Notes under the pieces: model-generated
Seen by the model: the letters and a program-made list of their open reading frames with translations, nothing else
Told to the model about the DNA's origin: nothing
Database searches by the model: none
Shown here: piece by piece, positions 1-10,185 of the stretch
Layout of the letters: each line of letters starts with the position of its first letter
Numbering within the stretch: the first letter of the stretch is position 1
Position numbers and translations under genes: made by a program
Assembly (NCBI GenBank): GCA_948567375.1
Contig: OX419763.1
Span: 496,001 to 560,000 of the forward strand
Direction: 5' to 3'
Length of the DNA stretch: 64,000 bases
From: Lunularia cruciata
Lineage: Eukaryota > Streptophyta > Marchantiopsida > Lunulariales > Lunulariaceae

Positions 1-533
1 TCACTTCACTCCACGGTTGGACTACCTCGGATCTAGTCACCTTTGTCCTAAGGCAAAGAAGCTTCTAACCCAAAGTCATAGAGACCCGAGGAACATAGAA
101 CCCGAAGATACTAAACTACTCTATACATATACTCCCAAAACTTCAAATGCTTGTAACTTTTTCTACAAACCTCCAAACTCTACGATTTTAGTAGTAGCAG
201 AAAGCCCCAAACAAGACGCTTCCAATGAAATATATTACTTATGATTTAGACTTTTGGTTATTGAGATATAGCTCCCACAATAATCCTGACCTGCAACTTC
301 CATTCCTACTTTGGGTCTGCCCTCCTTTAGCATCTGATCCGAGTCCTTCTTCCTTTGACACGAAGTAAACTTCTTTAGGATTTGATCTAATCCAAGTCCT
401 TCCTCCAACACAAAGTTGAGTTCCTTGGGCCTGATCAAAACACAAGTTTCCCCTCACTTCTTCTCCATTTGGTTTCAATTTGGTTTCAGCAAGGCACTTC
501 TTCTTCAAAACTCGTCCAAAATGAAAAATGTGG
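1..533 (-). mobile_element. Subfamily B LTR, U3 start portion (minus strand, cut by window edge)
   Basis: This stretch matches the start of the B-type LTRs at 24500-25107 (minus) and 60833-61330 (plus), read on the minus strand. The shared landmarks are the block with CCAAACTCTACGATTTTAG, the run around GTTTCAATTTGGTTTCAGC, and the terminal AAAAATGTGG. The LTR is interrupted at 533 by solo LTR A and its last bases (TTACCACA) reappear at 4267-4274. Its other end lies left of the window. Short open frames here are not shared as protein with the LTR-borne gene, and I see no gene in it. Confidence 0.75.
529..533. repeat. Target-site duplication of solo LTR A (left copy)
   Basis: TGTGG at 529-533 is repeated at 4262-4266 directly outside the LTR ends. 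Five bases is the usual length for gypsy-type insertions. Confidence 0.85.
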
Positions 534-881
534 TGTGGTACCCACATTTTTGGTGTTTTTTTTGAAATGGAGAAGAAGTGTATAGAGAAGTCGGATTGCA
601 CCTGTATGGACGAAGAAGGCAAAGAAAAGCATCTTCGAGATGAAGCCCGAGCTAATGTGACTTCGGGTCATGAGGTGAAGTACTCAGACTTGCCTGGTCA
701 GCATACAACCCGAGGTGAAGATAGTGTAACAACTTTTCTTTGGGGCAAGAAATTCAAGAAAGGACCGTTCAAAAACTGGCAGTCATATGCATGAAGTACA
801 CTCGACAGTGACAGGTGCATGCAAGAGGTGTGATTTCTTGGTAGAAACTCAAATTGAAGAGAGACGAAGAAGGCGTGACTC

Positions 882-890
882 TATAAAAAT
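882..890 (+). promoter_or_regulatory. TATA box just upstream of the LTR-borne gene
   Basis: TATAAAAAT lies 27 bases upstream of the first ATG of the LTR gene at 909. The same box in the same place is visible on the minus strand in the other A copies: near 15350, 37838, 49785 and 55580, with decayed versions near 25850 and 54715. Its conserved position directly before the gene suggests a gene-specific promoter separate from the retroviral one. At the usual 25-35 bp spacing transcription would begin around or just after this ATG, so the true start could be a later Met near 1046. Confidence 0.5.
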
Positions 891-908
891 TGGGCTAATG
901 ACAAAGCA

Positions 909-3464
909 ATGTTGAGCAATTTTCCTTTGCCGTTGAAGAGTTGTCCTATAGGAGCTCGTAGGAAGGGAAGTAGAGTTGAAGACGCGCTAGTGTGTAGAAG
1001 AGAATTCGAGAGAGTTAACCCAAGAGACAATGAGGAAGTAGAAAAGATGGGAGGAAGAAAGAGGAACTCCAAATTTGCAGTGAGAAATCATGCCATTTGG
1101 AGGTTAGATGTGATCGCAAGAATTGAAGTCTTGAGTCGACTTTGGATCACATTCTTGGCGTGGAACTAGAACATGAGTTTTCCAGGGTTCATGACTAAGA
1201 TAATCGAGAGTAAGTGTCTTGATGGCCCCGAGGAAGAGAGGAAATCCGGCTCGCTGGACAGAGTTGGATTGAAGATTGGTACTTGGAAGAGAGGCAGGCG
1301 TGGAGCAGGCTGCCACGTTCTTGGGGAAGGGAGAGGTAGCCAAAGAAACCCTAGAAGTGAGGGATGCCTTCTCTTTGAAGAGGACGAAGAATGGGTATAA
1401 GGTTGAGAGTTACAAAAATTTGGTGAAGAGAGGGATTGTGAGTGCTCTCATGGCAATACTGAAGCTAGAGAGAATGACTTATGTGATGAAACACCAAGCG
1501 GTGTTCTTCCATAAGATGTTTGCAGGAGAACCTATCAACTGGGCGAGGTGCTTCCATGGGAGGACAAGGCAGATGGTGTGGAATTTGCGGGATAAGTCGC
1601 TTCCACACTACATCGTACCGTTTGCAACACATTTCTACCTCGGTTGAATTTACTCAATGCGGCAAAGCGCAACAGAATGGTGTCTCACTTTCATCCCAAC
1701 TTGAGAAGAGAAGTTGATGCGAAGAAGCAATAGTATATTAAAATCCGAAGCACTGATGAGCACTACACGCAAACGGGGAAGAATGCAGAGGTAGAAGTGA
1801 GTACTCCAAAGTCAAAGAAGCAGAGTCAACAAGGAGAAGGTGAAGACATAGAGAAGACAAGACCTCGGAAGACCAGGAGAGGAAATCCGAGGAAAGGTAT
1901 GATGGTGATTGCATCATTGGAAGAAGACTCGGAAGGTGAAGCTAAGTGCAAGTCCAAAGACTCAGAACACGAGGAAGAACCTGAGCTCACGCTACAAAGT
2001 GGAGATATGAGTAGCAATAGCGATGAAGGTGGAGAGATGACGTCGGTACCTACAGAAGAAGAAGAAGTTTGGGTGGAGCTCAAGGAAGAGAATAATGTGA
2101 AGTTGGAGGACGAGGTACCCAAGCCGGAGGAGAAGAAGATTACGATTCAGAGGGGAGTTTGGTTGAGGCGCAAGGCAAAGTGTGAAGTGGGTCCAAGCAA
2201 GGCAAGGGAAGAGGAGAATGCTAGTTCAGGAAGTGAAGCATCTATTCCGATAAGACGACTGTAGAGAAGAAGGCGAGTATCGGGAGAAGAAGAGGTGAAG
2301 AAGGAGATCACTCCGCAGGTTGAAGTAGTTGTGAGTGATGGAGTGGAGAACCTACAAGAAATTGTGTGCACGTTGTTAGTGAAGCTAGAGCACAAGAAGA
2401 AAGAGATGCAATTGAAGTGTCCAGAGGTGAAGACTGTGTTGTAGGTTTTAGCAAGACTAGAAGTAGAGAACTTGGAGTTGAAGAAGAGTGGAATCCGAGG
2501 TCATGAGGAAAGAGAGGTACTGCAAGGGGATGCAGTAGTGTAGTGTCAAGTAATTGAGAACTTAAAAAGAGAAGCAATGTATCAAGAGGAATTTGTGAAG
2601 AAGAGTGACATAGCAAGGGAGAGACAAGTAGCTGAGTACAAAATCTTGAAGCAGCATTTTGCTAATTCAAGACTAGGAATTATCCATGCTATGGCAAGGG
2701 TAGCAAAGAAGGAACAAGAGCTCAATAGAGTGATGGAGAGTGTAGAAGAGAAGAAGCAACTGTGGCAACGGGAGTTGATAGTGAGATATAGGGAAGAAAA
2801 GAGATTATGAGAGTTACTTCGTAATCAGGAGGAGAAGATTGTGCAGAAGGAGAAGGAAACGGTGAAAGCCGAGTTCAAAGCATAATTGTCAATGTACAGG
2901 GAAGATTGGCTTGCAGATCGGGAGCGTGGAAGGAAGATGAGATTGGAGCCATTGAAGAAGGTCGTAATCAGGATGAATGCGATGTTGAGTATAGAGGCCA
3001 ATGTTCGTATTGAAGAGACAAGGCTGCACAAGTTGAAGTTGTTGGTGCAGGAGATGAGGAGGAGACATGCAAAGAATACAGACTTGAATGCTCTGTTAAT
3101 TAGTCTCAGAACTCGTGTAGATAGGAAAATATTGGGAGTCAAAGACAATATCACAATTAGATTAGATCTAGTGAAGTTAGAGATAGATAAACTTCGGAAA
3201 GATGTTAGAGAAAAACCCAAAGTAGATGAAGTAGGAGTGTAGATGTCTTTGGAATTACCATTGGAGACATTAGAGAAGAGTGGATATACAGATAAGGAGT
3301 TGGATAGATTACCCACTAGTGAAATGTCAGATCAGGAAAGAGAATTGTTAGATCTGGTAGAAGATGTAGGAATTATGAAACCCGAGGACAGAGTAGTAGG
3401 AAGTAAAGTTACTTTGGGTTTGGGTTTGAAAGACAAGGAAGAAGTAGATATTGGATCTGATTAG
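909..3464 (+). pseudogene. LTR-borne coiled-coil protein gene, subfamily A, decayed
   Basis: This reading frame of about 850 codons runs inside U3 and is now broken. In-frame stops are visible at about 1168, 2262, 2444, 2541, 2808, 2885 and 3241, with frameshifts between about 1215-1300 and near 1646. In order it shows: a basic N-terminus, a conserved W/F-rich domain of about 180 residues (landmarks FAVRNHAIWRLDVIARIEVL, VFFHKMFAGEPINWARCF, PHYIVPFATHFYLG), a lysine/arginine-rich linker, a long acidic linker, an arginine-rich RRRR patch, about 280 residues of coiled coil, and an acidic tail ending VDIGSD. I do not recognise the family. The basic patches could act as nuclear signals and the coiled coil suggests self-association; both are inference. 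It is not gag, pol or a typical envelope, and no transmembrane segment is evident. Confidence 0.7.
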
Positions 3465-3582
3465 TAACCGATTTGAGATGTGAATAGGCAGATATGAAGA
3501 GGTGCATTGTCATTTCAGATCTGCAGGTTTGTAGAGTCATAAGGAAGAGGTACCTTAGGAAGATAATTGTTGATTGCTTCAC

Positions 3583-3590
3583 TACTTAAG
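3583..3590 (+). promoter_or_regulatory. Retroviral-type TATA region of LTR A
   Basis: ACTACTTAAG here corresponds to CTATTTAAGAG in the other A copies, followed by the R region that all copies share. It lies about 120 bp downstream of the LTR gene's stop codon. It would start the genomic RNA and define the U3/R boundary about 30 bp further on. This copy carries a T-to-C change in the box. Confidence 0.5.
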
Positions 3591-4274
3591 AGTGGCATTT
3601 GCAATCTTATGTTGTTGAATGCTCATTATTTCTGAGAATAGATAAAGCAAAGTGTTGTGAAGCAATGCTTGTCGCTTGAGCTTGATTCCAAGTATCAACT
3701 TTGTGTGTATGTTTGTGAGTGTGTGGAGAAATTTGAAGTGCAAGTCAGTGTGCTTGTTGGATGTTGGATTCTACAGCCTTGATCTTCATTCTGTGTGTTT
3801 GATCTTGAGTGAAGTGCAATTGGAGCAATTCCTTGACAGGTCTGAGAGGAATTGTAGTGTTGGTTGTATTCTGCATTTATGAGTGCAGTGTGAAGTTGAT
3901 GTGAAGCAATTTTGATTGAGGAATTTGTGCCTTCAATGGAGGAGTGGAACACAATTCTGAGGCAAAGTTGTTTTGTAGTGAAGTGCCATTTTTGGGAGAG
4001 CGTGAATCATCACAATCAAGATTGTTTGGAAAGAATTGATGGAGTTGTGATTAAGGATTGTGAATTCGTGACAAGATTGAGAATTAGTGCGTGTTACTCT
4101 CTTCTGGGTGTGGTTTCTACCTGAGAGATTAAAGACACAACCAAGAAGAACTTCATTGTTACTATTTGACTTTGTATTTAGACATTTCTGACTTGTATCT
4201 CTGCGGGAACAAACTTTACTTACCCGATTACCGCAAAAGTGATATTTGCCGGGTTGTCACATGTGGTTACCACA

Positions 4275-6562
4275 CTTGCACTTCTACTTCTACTACTTGG
4301 ACTTCCTTTCCAATTTTACATCACTTTGAAGTCTATCCAAGTCTAATCTACCAAGATCTAATCTAAGACAAACAATGTTCTCTACCGCTAACATCTTCCT
4401 CTCTATAGGATCTTAGAGACAAATCAATAGATTAATCAACTCCGTGTCAGTTGCCCTCCTCTTCCTCGTCTCTTGCACCAATAAATTCAACTTGTGTAGT
4501 CTGGCTTCTTCTAACTTCCCTTCAACTTCAGTATTAAGCAACACCTTCAACTCATTTACCACTACTCCCATTGCATCCAATTCTACAACCGGCTCTACTT
4601 TCTCTTTCTTTCTCTCCTCTCCTCTTCTAGCTCATTGCAATACATTGTCAACTTGTCCTTGAATTCAGCCTTTATTGCTTCCTTCTCTTGTTGATTCAAC
4701 ACGAGTTGATCTTCCGCTACTCTCAACAATCCTTGCAATCGTTCTTCCTCCTGACTATGCTCTATTAACTCCCATTGCCAGGTATTTATCGGCCTCTTTC
4801 TTCCTCATACTCTCTAATTCTTGCTCTATCATTGCTGCACTTGCCTTTGAATGTATCATCTCTACTCGTGCATCAACAATTTCACTCTTCAGCGCTTTGA
4901 CCAATGCCATCTTCTCCTTTACTTCCTTCCTGCATTTCAACAAATCCTCCCTCTCATTTTTGAGTGCTTACCTCAAAGAATTTCCTCCACCCAAAGTTCT
5001 TTGGCTTCCATTTTTACTTGCATTAGCTTACTTCTCAACAACAAGGTCTCCACACTCCACTTTGTCATGATCGCTATTTCATCCTTCACATCCAAGTCAA
5101 CACTCACTATCTCTAGCTTCTTCTGTAGCAAAAACACTAACAAGGGACATTCTACCTTTGATAGATACTCCACTCCATCACACTGCCTGTCATTGGCTCT
5201 GCCATCTTCTCCCTTGGCAGGTAACTTCTCTATTGGCACCTTACCCCAAAGATGCAATCTTTGTATTTTCAAAGTTTCTTCATCTGAGCTCTCCTCCGTC
5301 TTGGTGGTAATCTTACTTGGTTTGAAGGTGACTTCTTGAGCACTTCTTTTCTTGTTGGCACTTTTGGACATACCAAGACACCTTCTTCTTCCTTCTCACA
5401 CCCTTGCTTGACTATGGACACCTTTGGACTTGTCTTCCCTACTTCCACAATTCTCCTTCTTGTTTGTTGAACTTCAGCTTCTCCTTCACTGCCACTGCTT
5501 GATTCCTCACTTTGTAGTGTGAACTCTACTTTGCTTCCCAAGGCTTCTACATTCAACTCGGTTTCTCCTTTTGATTCCTCCTCTAGAGTTGATTCCTTCT
5601 CTTTCACCAACATTGACTTCCGCTTAGGCTTTGCATCTTTTGCGGCTGTATTGATGCAATTTGTCCCTCAGGTCTATTTCATTTTTGGGGCATGGGGATG
5701 TTGATTGCTACTATCCTCTCCTTCCCACTCTTCATGCAATATTCATCTTGTTTGTGAACCCGCTCCATGTAATATCATTCATCTGCATCCACCTCCTTGC
5801 ACAAATCTGGATGAAAGTGAGATTGCATTCTTCTTCTCTCCTCCTCCTCCTTCTTCTCTCTCCTCTCAGCAGTTTTAGCCCAAAGTAGAAGTGAGCTGCA
5901 AAGGGTACAAAGTAGTGTGATGGTATATCCATTCTCCAACATGTAATCATCTGTCCCACTCATTAGTGCAGACACTTTACTCAATCCACCACTTCTCCTA
6001 CAAACATTTGATGAAATAATATTGCATGCTACATTGTGACATAGGTGGTTTGCTCTAGCTTGAACATCACCATCATCACACTCACAATCCCTCTTTGCAT
6101 TGGGTCTCTATAACTATCCACCTTATACCCATTCTTTGTGCGTGGTTGATGAAAGGAATTCCTAACCTTGGTAGTTTCTTCCGACGCATCACATTTCTGG
6201 TAGAAGGTGGTACCTCCTACCTCTCTTGCTTCTCTACCCATGACTAATCTCCAATCCAACTCAGTCCATCAAGCTAGATTCCCTCTCTTTCCTTCATGCT
6301 TTAGACCATCCTTGCAATCACTTGTGGCAATCTCTGCCATGAAACTTGGAAAGCTAAAATTCTAGTTCCAGGCCAAAAACGTAATACAAAGTCTTGATAA
6401 GACCTTGATCCTCACCACTGCATCCAATCTATGCATTGCAAGACCACTTACCGCACTTTGTTTAGTCACTTTTGGGGCCATTGTGTGCTTCCTCACTCTC
6501 TTCTTATGAAATATCATACCCAAGATTCTAACCCACTCCTCTTGCGTATTCAAAATTTGCAT
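4275..6562 (-). pseudogene. LTR-borne coiled-coil protein gene, subfamily D, decayed
   Basis: Read on the minus strand this is a divergent relative of the A gene. The N-terminal domain is recognisable at 6562-6029 (LSRLCITFLAWN, WTELDWRLVMGREA, TKNGYKVDSYRDPMQRGIVS). An acidic middle region lies at 5613-5269 (ESKGETELN, FTLQSEESSSGSEGEAEVQ). Coiled-coil remnants lie at 5371-4400. Several frameshifts and stops separate the pieces, and the C-terminus is cut off by the B LTR at 4274. The protein-level match to A is clear while the flanking DNA aligns poorly. Confidence 0.55.
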
Positions 6563-7020
6563 TCCTTTAGGTGACTCTAAATAGGAATAGGAACAGGGTT
6601 TTGTCTAGACATTGCATTGCTTTCTCACAGAAATCTCAATTTTATAGTCCTTTGCTGATTGGTCATTCTTCAGTCCCTGCTTTGTGTCACTCACCAATTT
6701 TGTGAACTTGTTTCCTGTCACTTTCCAGAACCTCTTGGTCCCGAGGTAGTCACTTTCTGCCCTTATACTTTCTTGATTGGCGGAACACAAAGAGTTTGTT
6801 ACAAGGTCTTTGGGTCAGGTTGCGCTACCCAATATGAAGTCCTCATCTTTGTATTTCATCTTGTCCAACCTGAGTCCTTCGGACTTGACCCAAGGTTGAC
6901 TTCAGGTTTATGCCAAGCACACGATTCTTCATATTTCTTCCCCATTTAGCCCTCCTTCAGCTTTACTAACACACTTCTTCTTTAAAACTTAAAAAAGAGA
7001 AAAAATATGTAGGTACCACA
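4275..7020 (-). mobile_element. Subfamily D LTR, minus strand, truncated on the left
   Basis: A divergent LTR ending at 7020 with GTAGGTACCACA. Its R/U5 end is not here: the B LTR at 1-4274 was inserted into it, so the missing part should lie left of the window. The stretch 6600-7020 is U3 without a gene; it includes motifs shared with other copies, such as the GTTACAAGG region and CTTCTTCTTTAAAACTT near the end. A homologue of the LTR gene occupies most of 4275-6562. Confidence 0.65.
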
Positions 7021-8222
7021 TCATTGCATTCATAGACTCGCCTTATGTAGTATTGCTTGTCCGCATTGCTACTCCTTGTAAATTGGGATGAAAGTATGAC
7101 ACCATCCTTCCTCTCTCCTTTGAGCTAAGTAGGTTGAATTCAAAATTGAAATGTGCTATGAAAGGTATGAAGTAATGGGGTGGTAGGTCCATTCTCCAAC
7201 TATGAATCATCTGACCTACTCTCTGGTGGAAAAATAGAGCTTGTTGTTTTGTCACATAGGTGTTTCACTCCAACTCAAACCTGGCTATCATCATGCTGAC
7301 TATACCCCTTTGTATTGGGTCTTTATAGCTATCTACCTTCTACTCATTCTTAGTGCAAGGAGCACTAAAAGAATTCCTCACCTTGGCTGTTTCTTTCAAA
7401 GAATCACACTTTTGATAGAAGGTGATTCCTCCTACTTCTCTTGTGGTCTCTCCGCAAGACTAATCTCCAATCCAACTCAGTCCATTGAGCCAGATTTCCT
7501 CTCTTTCCTTCTATCTTGGGACCATCTTCACAATTAATGGCATCAATTTTCGCCATGCATCCCAGAAAGCTCAAATTCCAATTCCATGCCAGAAAGGTGA
7601 TGTGAAGTCTACTTAGGACTTCAATCCTTGCCACTTTGCCTAATTGGTGAATTGCAAGACTCTTTATCAAACTCTACTTATTACCCTTTGGTGGCATCTT
7701 GTGCTTTCTCACTCTTGGTCTCTAAAAGATCAAACCTTCAATGAAACCCAAGATACTAACTCCTTTGGGACAATTGCTGAGAGGCATAGGATATTTTTGT
7801 GACATTTCAGAACACACTTGACAAAATCTCAATCTTGTAGTTTTTCATTGCAAAATCATCCTTCAGTTGATCTTCTATTGACATGAAAATTCTGTGTGTT
7901 TGTTTCTTGTCACTCTCAATGTCATCTTGATCCCAAGGTAGTAGTTTTCTTTACCCATAATTTCTTGATTGGCTAGACCAGAGGAAAAGTTGTTACACCT
8001 TCTTTAGATCAGATTGCACATCCCAATTCAAAGTATCCTTGCTTTGGGTCTATACTTCCACAAGTTGGACACGAGTCCTTCTAACTTTGTCCCAAGGTAT
8101 GTCTTTAGGTCTATGTTGAACACACAATTCTCCTCTTTTCTTCTTCATTAAGTTACAATTTGTCTTCAACAAAACACTTATTCTTTAAAACTCATCAAAA
8201 CCAAAAAGATGTGGGTACCACA
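7021..8222 (-). mobile_element. Subfamily D-like LTR, U3 portion, minus strand
   Basis: A second D-like LTR ends at 8222 with GTGGGTACCACA, and the LTR ending at 7020 interrupts it. On the minus strand it holds the N-terminal half of the LTR gene at about 7730-7021 (LSRLHITFLAWNWNLSFLG, WTELDWRLVLRR, and the piece with PPHYFIPFIAHFNFEFNLL at 7255-7043), broken by stops and frameshifts. The stretch 7730-8222 is U3 with no gene; it ends in the family's usual CTTTAAAACTC and GTGGGTACCACA. Confidence 0.6.
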
Positions 8223-10185
8223 CCTATAGAGACCCAATAAGGAAAATTATTGTTGAGGCTCTACTAGCAATGTTGAAACCAAAGCAAGCTACCTACATGA
8301 CAAAGCAGCAAGTAGTCTCTTCTTCCATCAAATTTTTGTATGAGAGAAGGTCAATTGGGTGAAGTGTTTTTACCAATGGACAAGGTAGATGGTTGTAAAT
8401 TGGAGAATGAATATGCCACCACACTACTTCATATCATTGGCAACACACCTTAATTTGGGATTGAACCTGCTCAACTTGAAGGAGAAGAAGATGATGGTGT
8501 CACATTTCCACCCGGATCTTTGTCAAGATGCTGATGCCAACAAACAACATTATACGGTGGTGTTTTGAGAAGAAGATGATCAGTTTGGCAAGATTGGGCA
8601 TTTGAAGATGGCAGAAATTACCATTCCAAAGCCAAAGAAGAGAAGTTAACTTGGATATGGTATCACCAATTCAACAAAGGAAGACTTGGAGATTGAACTC
8701 GAGGCACAAGTTTGTGGTGGTGGACTTGTCATTAGGAGTCGAATCAGAAGGAGAGGTAGAGTGCAATGAAAGGGACTCTAAAGAAGAAGAAGAGCTCCCT
8801 TTGAAAGCAAGGAGTCAAGCAATGGAAGTGAAGAGGATAGCCAATACCTAGAAATACCTGAGAAGGACATTTTGGAGGAGCAAGATGAAGAGCAGCGATT
8901 GGTGTTCCAGAGTGGGGCAAGAACAAAAGACAAGTTTGCAGTCTATGGGTGCAAGACCAAGCCAAGTGGAGGAAGATAAAGAAAGCTTGGATGAATCAAC
9001 CTAAAGATAAGGTGATCAAGACTTTGAGATAAGGGATCCATGGAAGAATTGCTTGGGAATGATGAAGAGGACAAGGAAGAGTGCAGCGGAGTAAGTTATC
9101 TATCAAAGACATTTGTCCTTTATTGTTATAATTGCAAAAGAAGAAGGAGATATAGACAAATCATTTGGAGGTGAAGGATGAGTGCAAGTGGTGAAGCATA
9201 TGAGTGATGAAGTCCTGCAGTTGAAGGATTGGTTAACTTGAGGAGAGGAGGAAGCCAAAGTAATTCAAATAGATGTTGTAGTTCATAAGAAGAGCTTAGA
9301 AAACCTGTAGGAGAGTTTTGAGTAGCACAATAGTGTTCTTGATTGACAAGAAGAAGAAGTGAAGGAGCAGAAGGTGTTGTTCAAGAGATTGAAGGTAAAA
9401 TTCAATGATGCTCAACTTGAGGTAATAAAGTCCAAGGCCATTGTAGCGTAAGTGAATAGGAGTTGGAGAAATCAGGATTGGTTTAGTAGAGAAAGATCAG
9501 GCCTGGCAACACGAATTGAAGACTAGAGATCAAGAAGAAGAGAGGTTGTGGGATCTCATTAAAGGTGTTGAAGCTCAGATTGTTTATCAAGTAGAAGAGA
9601 AGAAGTTTTTAAGAGCAAAGCATGAGGTGGAAGTGAAGATGATTTGGGAGAAATTGGAAGGAGAGAGAACTCAAGATGAGCAAATATTAGAGAAGACATC
9701 AGAATCTATGGAAGAGATCACCGATAACTTGAAGATGATGTTCAACACAAAGGCTAAGGTAAAGTTAGAGGAGTCTAGACTGCACAAATTGAAGTTTCTT
9801 GTGTAGGAATTAGGAAGAGGTAGGTGAAGGACATGGACATGAATAATCTATAAAATTGTCTTAGAGACCAAGTAGATAGGAAGATTAGTGAAGTGGGAAA
9901 CAACGTATGTCTCCAATTATATTTAGTTAGAACAGACATAAATGAACTAAGATGAACTTTGCAGTAGTTTGAAGGAGAGGAAGCAATCAGATGTGAAGTA
10001 GTTGTGGAGTGTATGTGACTTTGGGTGAGTTACTGGAGTTGTTTGAAGTAGTCAAAGTAGAGCAAGAGAAAGTAGTTAGTACAATCATGAATTTGATCAT
10101 GGTCCAGACTGAAGATGTAATAGCAATGGAAGAAGATGTAGATATAGTAGATGAACCCAAAGTACATGAAGTGTGAGTGTGTTCA
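8223..10185 (+). mobile_element. Subfamily G LTR fragment with decayed LTR gene (plus strand)
   Basis: This plus-strand fragment lies inside the LTR gene of another subfamily. It starts in the N-terminal domain, right after the position equivalent to KVESYKDP. It continues through an acidic region (8651-8851, VVVDLSLGVESEGEVE) into coiled coil (9516-9806, with SRLHKLKFLV matching the A gene's RLHELKLLV), and fades out near 10177. Many stops interrupt it. It has neither LTR end: the left is cut by the D-like LTR at 8222 and the right by an F-type LTR at about 10186. Confidence 0.5.

Larger units (their letters stand above)
534..4261 (+). mobile_element. Solo LTR, subfamily A, complete (3.73 kb)
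   Basis: A complete LTR on the plus strand, from TGTGGTACCC at 534 to GGGTTGTCACA at 4261, flanked by the 5-bp duplication TGTGG (529-533 and 4262-4266). No internal region adjoins either side, so it is a solo LTR, presumably left by recombination between two LTRs. It contains about 370 bp of upstream U3, a TATA box at 882, the LTR-borne reading frame (909-3464), a second TATA-like box near 3583, and about 650 bp of R and U5. The insertion hit the last bases of a minus-strand B LTR, whose remaining TTACCACA follows the duplication. Confidence 0.88.

Noticed and set aside
2825-3316. 163-codon minus-strand open frame, and similar ones at 12897-13295, 35383-35880, 47330-47728
   Set aside because: These are the complementary-strand shadow of the coiled-coil region. 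They recur only because the coding strand is conserved, and they are hydrophobic/serine-rich with no recognisable domain.
909-3464. A retroviral envelope gene
   Set aside because: There is no signal peptide, transmembrane helix, cysteine pattern or cleavage site. It is highly charged and lies inside U3.
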